The notes beneath the pieces were generated by a model. The model did no database searches. It had not been told where the DNA came from and saw only the letters and a program-made list of their open reading frames with translations. From IMG/VR virus record IMGVR_UViG_3300020411_002386, positions 1 through 51,293 of that record: a DNA stretch of 51,293 nucleotides; one strand, 5' to 3'. This document shows, in pieces, positions 12,482-19,912 of this stretch. Position 1 is the first letter of the stretch; the number at the start of each line of letters is the position of its first letter. This DNA comes from a virus. The position numbers were made by a program, and so were the translations under genes.

Positions 12482-12943
12482 TTATTTTTTCTTCTTTTTA
12501 GGTTTATATTTCCATTCATAAAAATAGTGGTTGTCAATCTTTGCAACCCGTTTCTTTTGTTTAGCCCAAGCGGGTCTAATATAATCTGCATGATACCATA
12601 ATGAATTTCCTACTAAAGGATCTATTCGATTATTATAGACACCAAAGGCAATCAATTTAGCTTCTTCCCAAACCTCTTCGTCGATCTTTGGTACTTCATC
12701 AGATTTACCATCGCAATACCAACTAAATTGACATCTATTTTTTACAGGGATTCTTACTTCTGGATCTTTCCACGATTGTCTAGTAGGTCCCTGTTTTACT
12801 ACTTCGCAAACCGTATTTGGAAAATATTCCGATTCAACTCTATTCATAACTACTTGTGAAACCCCAATCATACCTTTATGACTTTGATTTCGTGCTTCCC
12901 AATACGCATTAAGGGCTAAGCACAATATTGCTTCAGCGATCAT
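12482..12943 (-). CDS. SleB/CwlJ-type cell-wall hydrolase (endolysin candidate)
   Basis: 153 aa from the ATG at 12943 after GGAGG (an ATG at 12961 is possible). LNAYWEARNQSHKGMIGVSQVVMNRV, FPNTVCEVVKQG and CQFSWYCDG match the SleB/Hydrolase_2 domain, with the catalytic-type Glu in YWEAR. Such enzymes cut the glycan strand of peptidoglycan and serve as endolysins in many marine phages. The first residues (MIAEAILCLALNAYW) are hydrophobic, so membrane association is possible. The lysine-rich tail ends KYKPKKKKK. A TTGCTA-N17-TATAAT promoter lies upstream at 12977-13005. Confidence 0.88.
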   Translation of the reverse strand: MIAEAILCLALNAYWEARNQSHKGMIGVSQVVMNRVESEYFPNTVCEVVKQGPTRQSWKDPEVRIPVKNRCQFSWYCDGKSDEVPKIDEEVWEEAKLIAFGVYNNRIDPLVGNSLWYHADYIRPAWAKQKKRVAKIDNHYFYEWKYKPKKKKK

Positions 12944-12976
12944 AGCGCCTCCATTTTTCATTCCACTCGATTATTT

Positions 12977-13005
12977 ATTATATTACAGTTTATTATAAAT
13001 AGCAA
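12977..13005 (-). promoter_or_regulatory. Sigma70-like promoter for the endolysin gene
   Basis: TTGCTA (13005-13000), 17-base spacer, TATAAT (12982-12977) on the minus strand. The spacer overlaps the plus-strand late promoter at 12994-13001, so this 70-base gap is a divergent, overlapping promoter region. Confidence 0.5.
12994..13001 (+). promoter_or_regulatory. T4-type late promoter of the plus-strand nuclease operon
   Basis: Exact TATAAATA, 33 bases before the ATG at 13034. It is the only promoter seen before the plus-strand run 13034-15337. Confidence 0.75.
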
Positions 13006-13033
13006 CATAAATATCAGAAAAAAGGTGTCAAAT

Positions 13034-13438
13034 ATGTATGAATATAGATGTAAAATAAGCAATGTAGTAGATGGAGATACTGTTGATATTGATATTGACT
13101 TAGGATTTGGTGTCTGGATGGCCAATCAAAGAATAAGATTATATGGTATTGATACTCCAGAATCTAGAACATCAGATGAAGAGGAAAAGAAATATGGCAT
13201 AGCAGCTAAGAATTTTTTAGAAAAGTGGCTGGCTCCGGGAAATATTATATTAAAAACTCATAAAGATGCTACTGGAAAGTTTGGTAGAATACTTGGAGAA
13301 CTATGGTATGGAGATGTAAATATTAATTTAAAATTAGTTGAAAATCATCATGCAGTAGAATATCATGGACAGTCTAAAAAAGAGATTGCAGAGATGCATA
13401 TAGCAAATAGAGAAAAGGTGGAGCTAAATGAAAGTTGA
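13034..13438 (+). CDS. Staphylococcal-nuclease-like (thermonuclease) protein
   Basis: 134 aa from the ATG at 13034, with AAAGG eight bases upstream. VVDGDTVDIDIDLG, RIRLYGIDTPESR (Arg and the Asp/Glu metal ligands), YGIAAKNFLEKWL and GKFGRILGELWY follow the SNase order, so it is probably a Ca-dependent nuclease. No signal peptide, so it acts in the cell, perhaps on host DNA. It overlaps the TauD-like gene by 11 bases, which would be made from the same late mRNA. Confidence 0.92.
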   Translation: MYEYRCKISNVVDGDTVDIDIDLGFGVWMANQRIRLYGIDTPESRTSDEEEKKYGIAAKNFLEKWLAPGNIILKTHKDATGKFGRILGELWYGDVNINLKLVENHHAVEYHGQSKKEIAEMHIANREKVELNES

Positions 13439-14327
13439 TAATTTGAAATTTGGTTATGAAGTAAGAGATGTAGATTATAGTAGTAAAAAGGACGCAAAAG
13501 AAATAGAGCAACTTATTGGTGATGGTAGATTTGTAATAGTAAAAAATCCTAAATTCGTAGAACCCGATACTGTAGCAGAATTGTATAGTAATATAGGTAT
13601 ACTTGGCTACCAGAATGATACTGTAGAATCAGCTGGTAGAGGTTTAGCTAAAGGAAATACAGCATTTGTTCGTGTTCGAACAGACTCTATGTTCGGCGGA
13701 GATCCAGAAAATGGTCACGAACTTAGGTGGCATAATGCTGCAGCTAATAGACACACAGCAGATCAAATTGTTTCTATGTATATGGTTGCTCCTAGTGAAA
13801 AAGGTTCTGGGTTAACAGGTTTTACAGATGCACAAACTGCTTTTTATGATTTACCAGAAGAGGAACGAGACTTATTAGAAATGTATACCATTGAATTTCC
13901 TGTATGGGACAATGATAAAAACTGGAGTAAAGGTGGTAAAGGATATTATAAGTTTATCTATAAAAACGATGAAGAACAATTAGCATTTCTAGATGCTGAT
14001 GGAAAAAGACCTCATGATAAACAAATACAACGTAGACCTTTAATAACAGAACATCCAGCTAATGGTAAAAACGGGTTTCAATGTAATTTTAATCTAGTTC
14101 ATAAAATTGTAGAATTAGGTACTGTAGAAAAAACTCAAGAATGGTTAAAATGGTTTAAAGAACATACATTACAAGATAAATACGTTTATTGGCACGACTG
14201 GGACATATATGATATAGCATTCAGTGACCAATTACATAGTTTACATAAAAGAACTCCTTATAAAGGTTATAGAGAATTATTCCGATCTGGAATTAATCAC
14301 GATGACGGAAAGGATTTTTGGTATTAA
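13428..14327 (+). CDS. TauD/TfdA-family protein with a halogenase-type HxA iron motif
   Basis: 299 aa, full length for TauD-like Fe(II)/2-oxoglutarate enzymes. LRWHNAAANRHTADQIVSMYMVAP aligns with the TauD stretch WHTDVTF, but the facial-triad Asp is Ala: H102-N-A104. The distal His273 (SDQLHSLH) and the 2-oxoglutarate Arg (282 or 286) are present. A His-x-Ala/Gly motif is the hallmark of Fe/2OG halogenases (SyrB2 type), where halide replaces the carboxylate. Loss of activity or a different use is possible. It overlaps the nuclease start-to-stop, and an ATG with GGAG is clear. Confidence 0.85.
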   Translation: MKVDNLKFGYEVRDVDYSSKKDAKEIEQLIGDGRFVIVKNPKFVEPDTVAELYSNIGILGYQNDTVESAGRGLAKGNTAFVRVRTDSMFGGDPENGHELRWHNAAANRHTADQIVSMYMVAPSEKGSGLTGFTDAQTAFYDLPEEERDLLEMYTIEFPVWDNDKNWSKGGKGYYKFIYKNDEEQLAFLDADGKRPHDKQIQRRPLITEHPANGKNGFQCNFNLVHKIVELGTVEKTQEWLKWFKEHTLQDKYVYWHDWDIYDIAFSDQLHSLHKRTPYKGYRELFRSGINHDDGKDFWY

Positions 14328-14329
14328 GA

Positions 14330-14728
14330 ATGACAAAAGCAAATCTAAGTGATAACACAGTAGTAGCAACTCCTTTAAGAAATATTATAAGTTTGATTGC
14401 AGCTGCTGCAATAGGAACGTGGGCCTATTTTGGTGTTATTGAAAGACTAAATCAGATTGAAACTAATATTACATTAATGAATACTGATTTAAAAGAAAAT
14501 ACAGAATTTAGAATTAAGTGGCCACGAGGGGAAATGGGTAGCTTACCTGCAGATAGTGAACAGTTTATGTTAATAGAACATATAGCTGGTCAGCTAGAAA
14601 AATTAGCTGAGGATATAGAAAGCGGTAATGCTCCTTACGATCAACAACAGAAACTCACTTTAGAATTCTTCGAAAAAAGGATAAGTAAATTAGAAGAAAG
14701 GATAGATGAGTTAAAGAACGGCGGATAA
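14330..14728 (+). CDS. Membrane-anchored coiled-coil protein
   Basis: 132 aa from the ATG at 14330. One hydrophobic segment (ISLIAAAAIGTWAYFGVI, about 20-37) is followed by heptad-like sequence (LNQIETNITLMNTDLKEN) and a second coiled coil at the C-terminus (FFEKRISKLEERIDELKNGG). No enzyme motif. Similar small proteins are common near lysis genes in marine T4-like phages, but no spanin or holin function can be shown. Confidence 0.65.
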   Translation: MTKANLSDNTVVATPLRNIISLIAAAAIGTWAYFGVIERLNQIETNITLMNTDLKENTEFRIKWPRGEMGSLPADSEQFMLIEHIAGQLEKLAEDIESGNAPYDQQQKLTLEFFEKRISKLEERIDELKNGG

Positions 14729-14731
14729 CTA

Positions 14732-14956
14732 ATGTTAGAAATATTTCAAGGTTTTATATTATTTTTATTTGTAGATGGAACTCCGTTAGAATATACACCA
14801 AAAGATTCTTTGTCTGATTGTTTAAAAACAAAAAGAGAAATTGTAAGAAATACTGGTGCAATGTCTAATAGATATAGGTGTGGTGAAGGACAAATACAAA
14901 TGAAAGAGATTGATGGGAAAATGCATCCTATAGATCTAATAGAAGGAGGCGGATAA
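14732..14956 (+). CDS. Small protein with hydrophobic N-terminus
   Basis: 74 aa. LEIFQGFILFLFVDG looks like a signal anchor; two Cys follow (SDCLKTKRE and YRCGEGQ), perhaps a disulphide outside the cytoplasm. It starts 3 bases after the previous stop and is directly followed by the EF-hand gene. Similar in plan to 24212-24433 and 42414-42602. Function unknown. Confidence 0.65.
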   Translation: MLEIFQGFILFLFVDGTPLEYTPKDSLSDCLKTKREIVRNTGAMSNRYRCGEGQIQMKEIDGKMHPIDLIEGGG

Positions 14957-15337
14957 ATGGCGGCTGCTAAAAAATTACAACCAGGATCCCAGTGGGCACA
15001 TCTAGATAGAGATGGTGATGGGATCGTATCAGATGATGAGATTGCAATGGAAGAAAGAATGATTCAACTTCAGGACATGCGTTCTGATATGGAAAATGAA
15101 GATAAGAAACAAGACGCTCAACGTAATATGGCTTGGTTTGCATTAGGAGGTATGTTACTATATCCTTTTGCGGTTGTATTAGCTATATGGTTGGGATTAG
15201 AACAAGCAGGCAATATCTTAGGTGATATGGCCGCTGTTTATTTTGTTTCAGTTGCTGCTATTGTTGCTGCTTTCTATGGAAAAGAAGCATATGCGGCTGG
15301 TAAGAAACCACCCGCAAGACCTATAGACGATCGTTAA
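14957..15337 (+). CDS. EF-hand membrane protein
   Basis: 126 aa. D17-R-D19-G-D21-G-I23-V-S25-D-D-E28 is a canonical 12-residue calcium loop. After a charged, Met-rich linker come two hydrophobic helices (about 55-80 and 88-112), ending in AAGKKPPARPIDDR. A two-span protein near an endolysin gene could be a holin, here with a calcium sensor, but that is inference. The stop overlaps the stop of the convergent gene at 15334. Confidence 0.8.
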   Translation: MAAAKKLQPGSQWAHLDRDGDGIVSDDEIAMEERMIQLQDMRSDMENEDKKQDAQRNMAWFALGGMLLYPFAVVLAIWLGLEQAGNILGDMAAVYFVSVAAIVAAFYGKEAYAAGKKPPARPIDDR

Positions 15338-15555
15338 CAGCCTAAGATACGACTAACAGTTTGTTTATCTTCAGTGAAGATAGATCCGCCATTACTAATG
15401 TGTTCTTCCACTTGTTCAAAGTAGAAGGCTGCATCCTCATTACCAGTATCTTCTAATAATTGTTTACTAGTACGAAAGAAATTTCTTAACTGCATATCTC
15501 TCAAACCATCATTAGCTCGAGCTCTATGTGTTTTACCTGCTCGTTGATTCGACAT
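15334..15555 (-). CDS. Small hypothetical protein
   Basis: 73 aa from the ATG at 15555, with GGGAGA eight bases upstream. Basic N-terminus (MSNQRAGKTHRARANDG) and a helical acidic remainder (QLLEDTGNEDAAFYFEQVEEH). No family recognised. Last gene of the early minus operon that starts at the promoter 16224-16252. Confidence 0.65.
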   Translation of the reverse strand: MSNQRAGKTHRARANDGLRDMQLRNFFRTSKQLLEDTGNEDAAFYFEQVEEHISNGGSIFTEDKQTVSRILGC

Positions 15556-15709
15556 TTCTGTTCTCCCTTTTATAAACTTTATATGCTTCAATAGTACTAT
15601 GCTTTACAGCATATGGATTACGTTCAATAAAGATACAGAGTTGATCAAATGTCATACCTAAGAATTCCATTTCCTTTTTAAGGACAGTCATAGCTCCTTT
15701 AATTCTCAT
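15533..15709 (-). CDS. Small hypothetical protein
   Basis: 58 aa from the ATG at 15709 after GGGGAGA; ATGA is shared with the preceding stop. MRIKGAMTVLKKEMEFLGMTFDQLCIFIERN is mostly helical and could be a small DNA- or protein-binding helix bundle. No family recognised. Confidence 0.6.
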   Translation of the reverse strand: MRIKGAMTVLKKEMEFLGMTFDQLCIFIERNPYAVKHSTIEAYKVYKRENRNVESTSR

Positions 15710-15915
15710 GCTGCGTCTCCCCAAGCTTCTTGCCATGATACATAGACGCCATCTTCGATTTGATTTTCATCTAGATGTGGAACTAACCATTTATCTTTAG
15801 CAAATTTTATAGAGTTCCCAACAGCTTCTTGATAAGATTCTGCTTCAAGAACAAATTCATCGACCTTATCCCAGAATTCTTCTTCTTGGTCTAATATCCA
15901 ACTTGACATTCCCAT
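15706..15915 (-). CDS. Small acidic hypothetical protein
   Basis: 69 aa, rich in Glu, Asp and Trp (WILDQEEEFWDKVDEFVLEAESYQEAVG). GGAGGG lies about 9 bases upstream of the ATG. Small acidic early proteins in phages often bind host enzymes, but no specific evidence is present. Confidence 0.65.
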   Translation of the reverse strand: MGMSSWILDQEEEFWDKVDEFVLEAESYQEAVGNSIKFAKDKWLVPHLDENQIEDGVYVSWQEAWGDAA

Positions 15916-15916
15916 A

Positions 15917-16189
15917 TTATTTTGCCCTCCTTGCTAATACTACTTTAATATCAAAAACTCCATATCGACGAGGCTTCTTTTCTTCTTTGCCTGTCTTAGG
16001 ATCTTTTTCTTTTACGAAGCGAACCAACTTCGCACTAGCTTTAAGTCCTTTTAAAGCTTTTCCTGAAATTCCATCAAGCTTGATAGCTTGCTTAAAAGTA
16101 ACGAATGCATCGTCTTCGTCATAACCTAGATCAAATAAGATTCCAGCGTTTTGACCTGTGTATTCGTTTCCTGTTACATAATTTATCAT
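15917..16189 (-). CDS. ArdC N-terminal-like (DUF1738-type) small ssDNA-binding protein
   Basis: 90 aa. NYVTGNEYTGQNAGIL, AFVTFKQAIKLDG and LKGLKASAKLVRFVK...RRYGVFDIKVV follow the order of the ArdC N-terminal domain (NxxTGxxYxGxN, WxTFKQA, GxKGxxVxxF, F). In ArdC antirestriction proteins this domain binds ssDNA and is followed by a protease-like domain, which is absent here. It is first in an operon with a perfect early promoter, as expected for a protein protecting incoming DNA or acting at once after entry. Confidence 0.72.
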   Translation of the reverse strand: MINYVTGNEYTGQNAGILFDLGYDEDDAFVTFKQAIKLDGISGKALKGLKASAKLVRFVKEKDPKTGKEEKKPRRYGVFDIKVVLARRAK

Positions 16190-16223
16190 AAAATTTCTTC
16201 CTCTTTTTTTATTTTATACTAAT

Positions 16224-16252
16224 AGTATAACTTATTTTTAACCTGATGTCAA
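16224..16252 (-). promoter_or_regulatory. Strong sigma70-type early promoter
   Basis: TTGACA (16252-16247), exactly 17 bases, TATACT (16229-16224) on the minus strand, about 35 bases before the ArdC-like gene. The rest of the 184-base gap holds the dyad at 16240-16258 and a plus-strand late promoter. Confidence 0.88.
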
Positions 16253-16263
16253 CAGGTTTTTTT
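16240..16263 (+). terminator. Dyad with T-run: plus-strand terminator or operator over the early promoter
   Basis: AACCTG (16240-16245) and CAGGTT (16253-16258) flank the -35 hexamer, and on the plus strand the second arm runs into seven T. It may end plus-strand transcripts, act as an operator over the early promoter, or both. A related shorter dyad (AAACT/AGTTT) frames the -35 at 20365-20370. Confidence 0.5.
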
Positions 16264-16339
16264 AATTATTTTTCACTTTTTTTAAATTAATTTAGTTACC
16301 GGGCCCAAAATGTCCCAGGTAAAATGAAGGCTGATTTTC

Positions 16340-16347
16340 GATAAATA
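16340..16347 (+). promoter_or_regulatory. Late promoter variant GATAAATA
   Basis: GATAAATA on the plus strand, 27 bases before the ATG at 16374; one mismatch to the late consensus. Confidence 0.6.
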
Positions 16348-16373
16348 CTCATACCTAAGAGAAGGAATAATAC

Positions 16374-16856
16374 ATGGTAGATCCAGTAACGGCTGTTGCT
16401 GCGGCGACAACTGCCTTTAATGCAATTAAAAAAGGCTTTCAGTTTGGTAGAGATATTGAATCAATGTCGGGTGACTTATCCAGGTGGATGGGCGCTTGTA
16501 GTGATATTAAGAAAGCTGAAGAATATTCAAAGAAGCCGCCTTTATTTAAAAAATTATTTGCAGCTGGTTCTGTAGAAGAAGAAGCTTTGCAAAGTCTTAT
16601 GGCTAAAAAGAAAGCTGAAGATATGCGTAATGAATTAAAAAATATAATATCATTTACGCGAGGGCCAAGTGCCTGGGAAGAGTTACTTCGTACTGAAGCC
16701 AACATTAGGAAGAAAAGACAACAAATGATTTATGATCAAGAAGAACGGCGACGTAAATTTTTTGAAATCGTTCTAGTTATATTAGGAGCATTATTGATAA
16801 CAGGAATGCTTGTAGGCGTGACATACTTAGTAATGTTGGATAGAGGTCTTGTCTAA
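16374..16856 (+). CDS. Conserved marine T4-like phage protein with C-terminal membrane helix
   Basis: 160 aa. The first part (MVDPVTAVAAATTAFNAIKKGFQFGRDIE) resembles a conserved protein of marine T4-like phages, from memory. A long charged helix with likely coiled coil (EANIRKKRQQMIYDQEERRRKF) leads to one membrane span (FEIVLVILGALLITGMLVGVTYLV). Function unknown; late promoter and virion-side orientation suggest a structural or assembly role. AAGGAA-type site upstream. Confidence 0.75.
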   Translation: MVDPVTAVAAATTAFNAIKKGFQFGRDIESMSGDLSRWMGACSDIKKAEEYSKKPPLFKKLFAAGSVEEEALQSLMAKKKAEDMRNELKNIISFTRGPSAWEELLRTEANIRKKRQQMIYDQEERRRKFFEIVLVILGALLITGMLVGVTYLVMLDRGLV

Positions 16857-17034
16857 AAATTATTATTATAAGGGAACTGATTATAGTTCCATGCATCCTC
16901 TACATTGGGATTTTTGGTATCATTTGTTTATACCATGGGATTATTTAAATTGGTGTATGTTGGTCTGTGTCCTAATAGTATTAGCAGTTCGACTTAATGA
17001 TTTGTTATTAGGACACAGACTTAATATAGATTAA
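16849..17034 (+). CDS. Small aromatic-rich membrane protein
   Basis: 61 aa if started at the TTG at 16849 overlapping the previous stop; the first ATG is at 16891. Trp/Tyr/His-rich N-half (HPLHWDFWYHLFIPWDYLNW) then one membrane span (CMLVCVLIVLAVRL). The start is uncertain because no ribosome-binding site fits well. Function unknown. Confidence 0.55.
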   Translation: MSKNYYYKGTDYSSMHPLHWDFWYHLFIPWDYLNWCMLVCVLIVLAVRLNDLLLGHRLNID

Positions 17035-17174
17035 TTTTTCTTTTTTCTTTCTCTTCGCCGTTTAGCGAATAAGTTTTCAGTTCTCTCAATGACTATTTCT
17101 TTTTTCTCTTTACGTCTTGCACGGGCGGCTCTTGATTTAAGAAGCCGTACTCCCTTCTTTATATTTTTCGTCAT
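17031..17174 (-). CDS. Small very basic protein
   Basis: 47 aa from the ATG at 17174 (GGGAAAG upstream): MTKNIKKGVRLLKSRAARAR then KEKKEIVIERTENLFAKRRR. Over a third Lys/Arg, suggesting nucleic-acid binding. It overlaps the end of the dCTP deaminase gene, whose stop is at 17137. Confidence 0.5.
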   Translation of the reverse strand: MTKNIKKGVRLLKSRAARARRKEKKEIVIERTENLFAKRRRERKKKN

Positions 17175-17652
17175 GTGCTTTCCCTTTCCCATAGTCGCCA
17201 TCATATTTTCCAATATTTTCAGCTTCGAAATTTAAATATTGGCCAATACGTGTTCCAGGTTTAAGTTTAAATAAGCCACAAGATACATGCATTACTCCTG
17301 CCATGACACCATTATATCCGGTATCATATAAACCAGTAGTTAGATGAACCCCATTACGATTAAGCGTACTTCTAGTTATAACAAATCCAGCTTCTCCATC
17401 GCCGACTTCGACTTCATTTTCCATAATGACTTCATAAGTACCTGGATATAAATTCCAATACCCATGATCATCAAGAGCCAATTGTTCAGAGCCCCTATGT
17501 TGTTTAGTATCATTATCTAACACAAAATCATTTTTAGATATTTCAAATACTTTACCGACACGTAAATCAACTGCATTAGGTTGTACATCTTTAGGATCTA
17601 CATGGGTAAGGGTAGATGTAGAACCCAAACCCATTATATGTCTCATACTCAT
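17137..17652 (-). CDS. dCTP deaminase/dUTPase-family protein
   Basis: 171 aa. QPNAVDLRVGKVF, LYPGTYEVIMENEVEVGDGEAGFVITRSTLNRNGVHLTTGLYDTGYNG and KPGTRIGQY match the trimeric DCD/DUT fold; GLYDTGYNG is the substrate-uracil loop and RSTLNRNG the phosphate-binding segment. It supplies dUMP or removes dUTP for thymidylate synthesis and so works with ThyX (25089-25760). Pure deaminase, dUTPase or bifunctional cannot be decided by eye. ATGA overlap with queC. Confidence 0.85.
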   Translation of the reverse strand: MSMRHIMGLGSTSTLTHVDPKDVQPNAVDLRVGKVFEISKNDFVLDNDTKQHRGSEQLALDDHGYWNLYPGTYEVIMENEVEVGDGEAGFVITRSTLNRNGVHLTTGLYDTGYNGVMAGVMHVSCGLFKLKPGTRIGQYLNFEAENIGKYDGDYGKGKAHDEKYKEGSTAS

Positions 17653-18455
17653 GCGGCATGTTCCTTTAATACTTGTTCAGCATGAGCCTTAGCAACAGAG
17701 TAAGATACAGGTCCTGTTTCATCAGCATAGGATACTGGATCATCTCTATCTAATTTAATAAAAGCTTCGATACGCTCTACAGAAGAAGAACTCTTATAAT
17801 CAGAATACCAATCATCTTCGATTAATATAGGTTTATAAGAAGTATTAGTTCTTTTATATACTTGATCAAAATCTATTCCTAGACTTTCACAGAGTTTCTC
17901 TCCGTCTTTAAGAATATCAAATTTATCACCTTTTAGATAAGGTGTAAAATAAGTTACTTTCTCAGCATCCCAATTACCTTCACGGAAAGCTTTATCATCA
18001 GCATCTCTAAACTCCTGTCTACAATCAGGATAGATAGCATGATCACCAGCATGGATACCCAATGCTATAGCAGTTTCCTCATTAGTATCTTTTACAACAG
18101 ATAATGCCACAGCCTGAACCAAAGAAGCAAAGATTTTATTACGATTAGGTACAACTGTTTCTTTCATATTATCTTCTGCATAATGTCCTTCAGGAACATC
18201 AGCACCTCCAGTAACTAGAGCTGAAGATAATAGCTCTTGTAAACCATCAAGTTTAATAACTTGATACTTAATCTTATGGCCATGTATAGCCAAATAGTTA
18301 ACTAAGTCTTGGGCTCTTTCTAATTCACATACATGTTTTTGCCCATAATTCATAGACAAAGCAGTTACATTTTCAGCGCCAACTTCATCAATGGCTCTTA
18401 ATAATAAGGTAGAAGAATCCATTCCACCAGATAAAGATACTACAATATTTTTCAT
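17649..18455 (-). CDS. queC: 7-cyano-7-deazaguanine (preQ0) synthase QueC, zinc cysteines lost
   Basis: 268 aa. SLSGGMDSST (7-16) is the ATP-pyrophosphatase loop; ALSMNYGQKHVCELERAQ and VPNRNKIFASLVQAVAL are QueC hallmarks. It makes preQ0 from 7-carboxy-7-deazaguanine. Cellular QueC binds zinc through four C-terminal Cys (SCY...CGxCxxCxxR); here the equivalent stretch is TSYKP...SDYKSSSSVER with Ser or Tyr in their place. Works with FolE, QueD, QueE and DpdA in this block; co-translated with DUF3310 and dCTP deaminase genes (ATGA joints). Confidence 0.9.
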   Translation of the reverse strand: MKNIVVSLSGGMDSSTLLLRAIDEVGAENVTALSMNYGQKHVCELERAQDLVNYLAIHGHKIKYQVIKLDGLQELLSSALVTGGADVPEGHYAEDNMKETVVPNRNKIFASLVQAVALSVVKDTNEETAIALGIHAGDHAIYPDCRQEFRDADDKAFREGNWDAEKVTYFTPYLKGDKFDILKDGEKLCESLGIDFDQVYKRTNTSYKPILIEDDWYSDYKSSSSVERIEAFIKLDRDDPVSYADETGPVSYSVAKAHAEQVLKEHAA

Positions 18456-18700
18456 TTATTTCCTTCCTGTAATTTTTTCAAACGTTTTACTTCTCTAAGA
18501 ATATACCAACCAGCTTTCTCTAGGTCTTCTACTTCTTTATCGATTGCTTCATAACCTTCTTCTTTTTTATTACCCGCTCGAAGAAGATACTTTACGGCAT
18601 TACCTCTGGCAAAGTTAAGACCAAACCATTCTATAATATCAATAGCTTGATAACCACCAGGTGCCTGATAATGTTGCGGATCAATTTTATCTGCGCTCAT
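18452..18700 (-). CDS. DUF3310 (T7 gp1.7-like) protein
   Basis: 82 aa. IDPQHYQAPGGYQAIDIIEWFGLNFARGNAVKYLLRAGNKK...DLEKAGWYI matches the DUF3310 pattern (HY, GNxxKYxxR, DLxKAxxY). The T7 member is a nucleotide kinase; others are unstudied. The place between dpdA-like and queC genes with ATGA joints suggests a nucleotide role here too. Confidence 0.82.
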   Translation of the reverse strand: MSADKIDPQHYQAPGGYQAIDIIEWFGLNFARGNAVKYLLRAGNKKEEGYEAIDKEVEDLEKAGWYILREVKRLKKLQEGNK

Positions 18701-19467
18701 CTTTTTACAGTCTCCTTAAATACTTTTACATTATACATTATATCATCAATATCAAAATCTGTCAACTTATAATCGACAAATGTATCAAAATTAATTTTAG
18801 GTTTATGGGAAAACGGATATCTATCACCTTCAATACCCGCAGCGATAGGATTAGAGGTATCTATAGAATAGACCCAATCGTAATCCTTATAGTGTGAAAA
18901 CTCTTTTATATGCCAAGTTCCTAATAAGTGATGCTTACGAGATTTATTTATATGTGGCTCTAATGCTTTTAAGAGTTTAACTCTTTCCATAGCATGTTCT
19001 CCAGGTTCAGATCCCTTAGCCCAATTAAAACAAAAAGGTATACCGATATATTCTACACCACCTAATTTATCAAACTCAAGATAACATTGAATAAACTCTT
19101 CATGACTATTACCTTGAATAACAGCCATAGCATCAGAATCTAAGTCAGGATACTCTCCCAGAAATTCGATAGTTCTGTCGACAGTTTGTTTATAATCTCC
19201 GAGGACATCAGGGAGGACAAAAACGTTTGGTTTAATTCTATCAACGTAGTCTGCAATGAGGGAGTTTGATAAAGCAGCACCAAGCTCAAAACAACTATTG
19301 TCAAGAATAGTAAACTTCTCGAGAGAATCCACGATACTACGGTAATGCCAGTCTTCAATATAACGATGCAAGAGAATAAAATGATAATCGTTAATAATAT
19401 ATTTTCCATCAGCCTCTGCCTCAGCTAGCGAATGAGGTATTTCGTGGGAGATAAGGGGTAAATTCAT
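18697..19467 (-). CDS. dpdA: DpdA-like DNA transglycosylase (TGT superfamily)
   Basis: 256 aa from the ATG at 19467 (GGAG 6 bases upstream). LDNSCFELG (55-63) and VLPDVLGDYKQTVD (84-97) match the base-exchange active-site segments of the tRNA-guanine transglycosylase fold as seen in phage DpdA proteins, with Asp56 and Asp87 as candidate catalytic residues; AVIQGNSHEEF and IGIPF follow barrel order. DpdA exchanges guanine in DNA for a 7-deazaguanine. Its location in a queC/folE/queE/queD block supports this. It is shorter than bacterial DpdA (about 400 aa). The start overlaps denV by 47 bases. Confidence 0.78.
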   Translation of the reverse strand: MNLPLISHEIPHSLAEAEADGKYIINDYHFILLHRYIEDWHYRSIVDSLEKFTILDNSCFELGAALSNSLIADYVDRIKPNVFVLPDVLGDYKQTVDRTIEFLGEYPDLDSDAMAVIQGNSHEEFIQCYLEFDKLGGVEYIGIPFCFNWAKGSEPGEHAMERVKLLKALEPHINKSRKHHLLGTWHIKEFSHYKDYDWVYSIDTSNPIAAGIEGDRYPFSHKPKINFDTFVDYKLTDFDIDDIMYNVKVFKETVKR

Positions 19468-19912
19468 TAAGGTCTCCATAATAATTAATTTTACTTATAA
19501 ACCGATCTTTATCTTTATACATATTCGGTTTTAAATATATACGTTCTAATATACGAGCTATAGCTATTTTATAATCTTCTTTTGTTGGTGAGTAATCACA
19601 CCACAGGTAATCATCGTATGCTTCTTTAAACCTCTGTCTATGCGCTTTATATCGCGTCTTATCTATGGTTATACCGCGGTTTATAAGATTATTATATAAC
19701 ATTTCATATCTTTTGTAAAGGTATAATCCTTTATTAAAAAAGAATTTACAATGTCCACCATTAAGAGTATATCTATCAGGAAGGTCATCCATAGGATGAT
19801 TCTTCTCAACTCTCTTCTTTACAATATGTAAGAATTGGGTTATTTCTTTATATTCAGCAACAGCATGAACTTGGGTTAGATGATCTGGATCAACTAGATT
19901 TATCCTAGTCAT
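19421..19912 (-). CDS. denV: Pyrimidine-dimer DNA glycosylase (T4 endonuclease V-like)
   Basis: 163 aa, T4 enzyme 138. MTRINLVDPDHLTQVHAVAEYKE matches T4 endonuclease V at the same numbers: Thr2 (catalytic amine), Arg3, His16 and Glu23. LNGGHCKFFFNKGLYLYKRYEMLYNNLINRGI continues the match. It excises UV-induced pyrimidine dimers and nicks the strand. The last 50 residues (RISKINYYGDLNEFTPYLPR region) are longer and different from T4. Sunlit surface water fits this gene. Confidence 0.92.
   Translation of the reverse strand: MTRINLVDPDHLTQVHAVAEYKEITQFLHIVKKRVEKNHPMDDLPDRYTLNGGHCKFFFNKGLYLYKRYEMLYNNLINRGITIDKTRYKAHRQRFKEAYDDYLWCDYSPTKEDYKIAIARILERIYLKPNMYKDKDRFISKINYYGDLNEFTPYLPRNTSFAS

Noticed and set aside
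19140-19409. An 89-codon minus-strand ORF with hydrophobic sequence inside the dpdA-like gene
   Set aside because: It lies wholly within a well-supported gene in another frame, lacks a ribosome-binding site and is a translation shadow of AT-rich codons.
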